The notes beneath the pieces are model-generated. The model had not been told where the DNA came from. It ran no database searches and worked only from the letters and a program-made list of their open reading frames with translations. A stretch of DNA of 64,000 bases from Cryptomeria japonica. Taxonomy: Eukaryota > Streptophyta > Pinopsida > Cupressales > Cupressaceae. Position 1 is the stretch's first letter. Each line of letters opens with the position of its first letter. The translations under genes and the position numbers were made by a program. The stretch lies in assembly GCF_030272615.1 (NCBI RefSeq), contig NC_081413.1, positions 101,098,239 to 101,162,238 of the forward strand, read 5' to 3'. This document shows positions 60,173 to 64,000 of the stretch, piece after piece.

Positions 60173-62242
60173 TATGAAATGATAGGATTTTGAACTTTGA
60201 TAGAGATGAGAAAATTGTTTCATGTTGTTGATGTAAGTTTGATTTTGATATCTTTGTTTTCATGTGGAAACTGATATTAGATATGTTTTGTGTGTTGGCA
60301 GGAGCGATTGGGCGTGGTTCAGTCGAGGGAGAGATTCCCCAGACCGTGGACATTGATACCGCGATTGTCGCAGGTGGATCTGGATATTATTGAGAGATGT
60401 GGATTGACCTCTCTCTTGGATATGCCTCGGTTCACTGTGAACCGGGGGCTTTTGACAGCTTTGGCAGAGAGGTGGCATAGTGACACGAACACCTTCCATT
60501 TTGCCACTGGAGAGATGACAGTCACACCTGAGGACTGTTACCGGATTCTGCGCATTCCTGTGGTAGGGGCACTATTACCGTACAAGCAATCGGAGGAGGG
60601 TGGCATAGAGGCACTACGTCGGATTTTCCATGATGATACATTCTGCGGCTACGAGATTCCATGGCAGGAGTTTCTAGATTTGGATTATGCACCGCTGCCA
60701 TCTGTACTGGCAGGATTCATTGGGGGATTCCTTTGTCCTGATCGCAGGTCAAAGGGATTCTCAGTGGGATGGGGACTAGTTTTGAAGGAGATGGTTACTT
60801 AGGGCAGGAGGTTTGCATGGGGGTCAGCGATGCTGGCTCATTTATACAGGAGTTTACATGAGGTAGTATACCTCAGTTATGACAGTTTGTCAGCTGGCGT
60901 GACTTTGTTACAGGTATGGTGCTGGGAGCACATTCCAGCAGCGAGGCCACTGGCAGACAAGGACAGGACCGTAGGTGTAGCATATTCCTACGGATACAGA
61001 GGTCTAGTTGTCTAGCATAAGTTGGGCAAACTAGAGCATTGGAGGAGGGTTTTTGATGATATTAATACGATCACCTAGAGACCGTATACAGGCTGTGAGG
61101 TGTGGGCTGAGGATGGGCTAGAGATGCCCTTTGTATTCATGACGAGGTATCTGATTGGGAGGACCTCGTTTGTGATTGAGCGGTTTGTGGTGACCCGAGT
61201 TTTGAGGCAGGTCGAGCGCCAGCAGGGTATTCCTCAGGGAGCGTGTCTTTATGCACGGCGGCAGCAGGATGTGGCTGATTGGGGGCCGACTATTGATAGT
61301 GTCGTGGCAGTGGAGGAGTTTGTGGGGTTGGCCGGGCAGATCTAGGATTATGCCCCAAAGATCCAAGATGCGGGGATGACAGACGAGTTCGCTCGATTGT
61401 TTGCTGCGCGGGCGATGGCTAGGATCTCGGATCCGGAGGAGATGAGGCCATCTTTTGACTCAGATGAGGAGGAGGGAGATGGGGGAGATGATGGAGATTA
61501 TGGGGAGGATGGAGGAGGAGGGAGAGGAGCCAGAGGGAGGCGGGGAGGTATAGTGAAGAGAGGAGAGAGAGGTGTGGATCGAGCAGTTAGACAAGGGAGG
61601 ATAGACAGGGGGAGAGGGGGATTGGCTATCGGAGCCAGTGGAGAGGGGAGAGTGGGGGAGGTGCTAGCTGCAGTGGGGGGCGATGATGAGCCTAGTCGAC
61701 CAGCTCAGAGGAGGAGGACGGATGCACTCCCACCTCCAGTACCGAGGATAGGCCGAGTGGGAGAGGTTCCTTTAGCACAGGTACCACTACGGGTTCGAGT
61801 TCCAGGGCATATGGAGGATGCTCAGATCCAGACCTTACAGATTACTATGCAGCAGCTGCAGGCACAGATTTTGACTTATCAGCGGTAGATTGCTCAGTTG
61901 ACCATTGAGCGAGATACTGAGATAGAGCGGTGAAGACGAGCGGAGGAGGTGGTGGCGAGCATGCAAAGAGCAGCAGCGGGTGGTCCTATGAGAGACACCC
62001 TGAGAGAGTTGGCACTGAGAGCCCAGGAGGCAGAGTACTATAGGCGGCATTATGAGGTTGTAGTACCTAGGGACCGGCAAGTTGAGAGTTTCACGCAGTC
62101 GAGATCTAGCCGATCTCGAGCTACTGGGTCACGATCGGAGAGCCGAGGTGTCACTGGTCCATCGAGACAGGACCCTCCTGGAGATCCAGGGGCGGGTATA
62201 TCTGGAGCGAGACCATCTCCGTCAAGAGATAGTCATACTTGA

Positions 62243-63602
62243 GAGACATGGTCTCTGTTGTATTTTTGGATCATTGTTATTCTTTGTACTGGACACAGTG
62301 TTTGGACACATTTTGTAGATTTTGATCATTTTTTAGATATATATACGGCACCATTTTTTATCATGTGATGTGTTGATATGGATGCATTTATTTTATGTGA
62401 TGATGTAATGCTTAAATATATGATGTAATGTATGATGCAGGATGTATGCTTTTATATGCTGTGAGATGTATCTTGAAAATGAGATGTATGATTTGATATG
62501 CAACTGAATGTAATATGATATGCCATGATGTTTAAATGATATGCAAACATGTAAAATGATAGGATATGTAGCTAATTAAAAAAATGATATGCAGCTAATT
62601 GTAAAATGATATGCAACTATGTTTTTGGTAGCATCCTCATTCTGTATTTGCCATCCGATATAACCATTTGTTTGCTTTCTTTGTAGATATCATCATTGAG
62701 CATTGATTTGTTTAGGATATGTTGAAAATTTATACAAGCATAATGGTATAATTGAACCATAATGACTTGAGAAAAATTTACATGATATTTGATTTTGCAA
62801 GATAGCACAAGCGTCAAGGTATAATTGAACCAGGACGACCTGAGTGCGCATTGCGTAAACAGACAAGATTTGATCATTTGTATGTGTGAAATGGAATCAG
62901 GCCTTTAGTGATATTCGACGTATCACGTCTCGAGGCATGCATTCACACAATACGAGTGATCGCCTCCCAAACAGAAGACTAGGAAAATATTGGAAATTCC
63001 TCTTGACCTCTAGCTGTGAAGCATTTAGTGAGACAAAGTAGAGAATCCAATAATTCAAAAAGTTCAAAATGAAAAACTAGTCAAGACTTTATGCAAGAAT
63101 GCAACATGTAGTACTTCAGAAAATCATCCATCCTTGGTATTTGTGTGAATTGTTATGTTTTGGTTTTTGCGATGAAGCGTAGGGTTGTTTGTTGGATGTC
63201 ATGCTTCTGATGTTTTTTCAATAGTTGTGATGTCTTGAATGTTTGCTAGTTTTTGAACCAATTAATGCCCCTAGGTGAGTGTGCCTCTTGATATGATCAT
63301 GTACAGTGATTACCAAGCCATGGTGGACTACGGTAAGAGAATAAATATAGATGGATAACCCAGGATAGTGACTACGCTAAGTATATCCTGAATGAATATA
63401 TGCTAAGTGTCGGGGGATAGCCGATAGTGTTTTGATGGATAAGATGGCATGGAGATAGATAGAGGAGCCGTTCTTTCACAAGGGCACCTGTTTACCAGGT
63501 TTTCACCATTTGCTTTTACTTGTACTCTCTGTTTTTGCTTTTTTCTGGATTTTTTTTTTTATTTTTTTGCTTATTTTGGCTTTTTCCATGCACTAGGCTA
63601 CT
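62243..63602. other. Element C non-coding region between PMD and integrase
   Basis: No supported gene. 62340-62640 is made of ATGATATGCA / TGATGTAATG words, as expected for an AT-rich 3' region. 63480-63520 (CTGTTTACCAGGTTTTCACC) resembles element B near 51745. This region is downstream of the PMD gene on plus and downstream of pol on minus, so both transcripts could end here. Confidence 0.5.
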
Positions 63603-63992
63603 TTAAGTATAGTACTTCTTTAGATGAATGCTATTAGTTGGGTCGTCGAGCACATCTCTGTCTGAAGTTGTTAACTGATAAGCACCTGATCCATAGACTG
63701 ATATGATAACATAGGGACCCAACCAGTTAGGTTCAAATTTCCCTTTCTTTTCTCGATCTTGCTGATTTCTTGGATTTTCTTTGAGGACTAGGTCACCAAC
63801 CTTGAAGTTGCGGGGAATGACCTTGTGATTGTAGCTCCTGCACATGCATTGTTGATATGCTTTGAGATGAGTATAAGCATGTTGGCGTCTTTCATCTAAT
63901 AGCTCAAGTTCTTGCAGTCGGTTAACTCGATACTCTTCATCTAGGATTAAGCCTTTCAAAGAGACTCTGAGAGATGGGATCTCTACCTCCAA
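63603..63992 (-). CDS. Integrase C-terminus (GPY/F module) of element C, partial
   Basis: An open frame of 129 codons running to the window edge. It contains ELLDERRQHAYTHLKAYQQ, SYNHKVIPRNFKVGDLVLKE and GKFEPNWLGPYVIISV, the usual end of plant Ty3/gypsy integrase with its GPY/F module. It ends AYQLTTSDRD...NSIHLKKYYT at a TAG at 63605-63603. The start and the catalytic core lie beyond 64000. The family joins element cDNA into host DNA. No stop is seen in the visible part. Confidence 0.85.
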   Translation of the reverse strand: MEVEIPSLRVSLKGLILDEEYRVNRLQELELLDERRQHAYTHLKAYQQCMCRSYNHKVIPRNFKVGDLVLKENPRNQQDREKKGKFEPNWLGPYVIISVYGSGAYQLTTSDRDVLDDPTNSIHLKKYYT

Positions 63993-64000
63993 GGGTAAAA

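Larger units (their letters stand above)
59277..60301 (+). other. First intron of the element C PMD gene
   Basis: GTAAGT at 59277 and GTTGGCAG ending at 60301. The two exons join in phase and both copies of the gene have an intron at this place. It is 1025 bp. A T-rich start is followed by the word array, then ACTTGAGTT.TTTTACAAG-type repeats at 60000-60170. Confidence 0.7.
59202..62242 (+). pseudogene. Plant mobile domain (PMD) gene, antisense inside element C
   Basis: Exon 1 (59202-59276) encodes 25 basic residues starting MPIPYHRHRFERVRR. A GTAAGT donor and TTGGCAG acceptor (59277-60301) join it in phase to exon 2 (60302-62242). Exon 2 keeps one frame for 646 codons with no frameshift. 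It is broken only by TAG at 60800, 61013, 61076, 61343 and 61886 and TGA at 61931. PMD motifs: FTVNRGLLTALAERWHSDTN, MTVTPEDCYRILRIPVVG, LAGFIGGFLCPDRRSKGFS, LLQVWCWEHIPAARPL, RYLIGRTSFVIERF. An acidic Asp/Glu/Gly stretch (about 61450), an Arg/Gly-rich region and a coiled coil (TMQQLQAQILTYQR) follow. About 671 residues if the stops are read through. PMD proteins of the MAIN type are host silencing factors, and TE-borne copies are known. Confidence 0.82.
57294..64000 (-). mobile_element. Ty3/gypsy element C with antisense PMD gene (incomplete)
   Basis: 3' LTR (57294-58756), polypurine tract (58757-58772), an antisense PMD gene (59100-62242) and the end of integrase (63603-window end). The element reads on the minus strand and continues beyond 64000, so its 5' LTR, gag and most of pol are not seen. 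It is inserted in the 5' LTR of element B, with GTGTA (57289-57293) as left target copy. The shared polypurine tract and LTR start suggest it belongs to the family that could mobilise A and B. Confidence 0.75.

Noticed and set aside
60302-62242. TAG read as a sense codon (recoding) in the PMD gene
   Set aside because: The same TAG excess is seen in the LINE and in G1 next to frameshifts, and the contexts fit CHG deamination. No reason to invoke a changed code in plant nuclear genes.
1-64000. tRNA, rRNA or snoRNA genes
   Set aside because: No tRNA A/B-box pair with a cloverleaf, and no rRNA-like sequence, stood out on reading. A covariance-model scan could not be run.

Overview
This window looks like intergenic DNA from a large, transposon-saturated plant genome, most likely a gymnosperm. 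Nested LTR retrotransposons, a plant L1-type LINE with an RNase H domain, plant mobile domain (PMD) genes and Ty1/copia debris fill almost all of it. I see no ordinary host gene. Nearly every coding region is broken by point stops and frameshifts, so most coding features are called pseudogenes. The organism is an inference from content. No species is claimed.

Layout, left to right. 26-2520: an unrecognised minus-strand gene relic whose presumed first intron and promoter hold about 15 short palindromes centred on TTTAAA. 2520-10092: a plus-strand LINE (ORF1 with zinc knuckle; ORF2 with endonuclease, RT and RNase H; plus an unusual third ORF). 10093-23690: a minus-strand PMD gene relic (copy 1) split by a TIR insertion (11152-22046, candidate 6-bp target duplication), which itself contains a decayed 9.5-kb Ty3/gypsy element, G1 (11568-21092, minus strand). 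23690-26879: a CT-rich mosaic block unlike its surroundings. 26880-36906: non-autonomous LTR element A (minus). 38570-40960: a degenerate repeat split by a solo LTR with a perfect 5-bp target duplication. 44100-46000: a Ty1/copia gag-protease relic, followed by a 458-bp tandem repeat. 49079-57293: LTR element B (minus), a relative of A. 57294-window end: gypsy element C (minus), inserted in the 5' LTR of B, with a nearly complete PMD gene in antisense between its integrase and its 3' LTR.

How the parts relate. A, B and C share the polypurine tract and LTR start (AGGGGCAAA then TGTAGAC). A and B show no pol and instead encode a long Pro/Ser/Gln-rich protein with a G-patch. C has an integrase and could represent the autonomous partner. 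The LINE third ORF and the extra 3' ORF of G1 encode the same unnamed domain, although the two elements are unrelated.

The most unusual signals are: (1) arrays of short element-specific words in first introns or leaders at five loci, including the covarying palindromes; (2) the domain shared by a LINE and a gypsy element; (3) the G-patch protein of A and B; (4) the antisense PMD gene, one frame through 646 codons broken only by six stops, five of them TAG; (5) a window-wide excess of TAG stops, as expected from deamination at CHG methylation sites.
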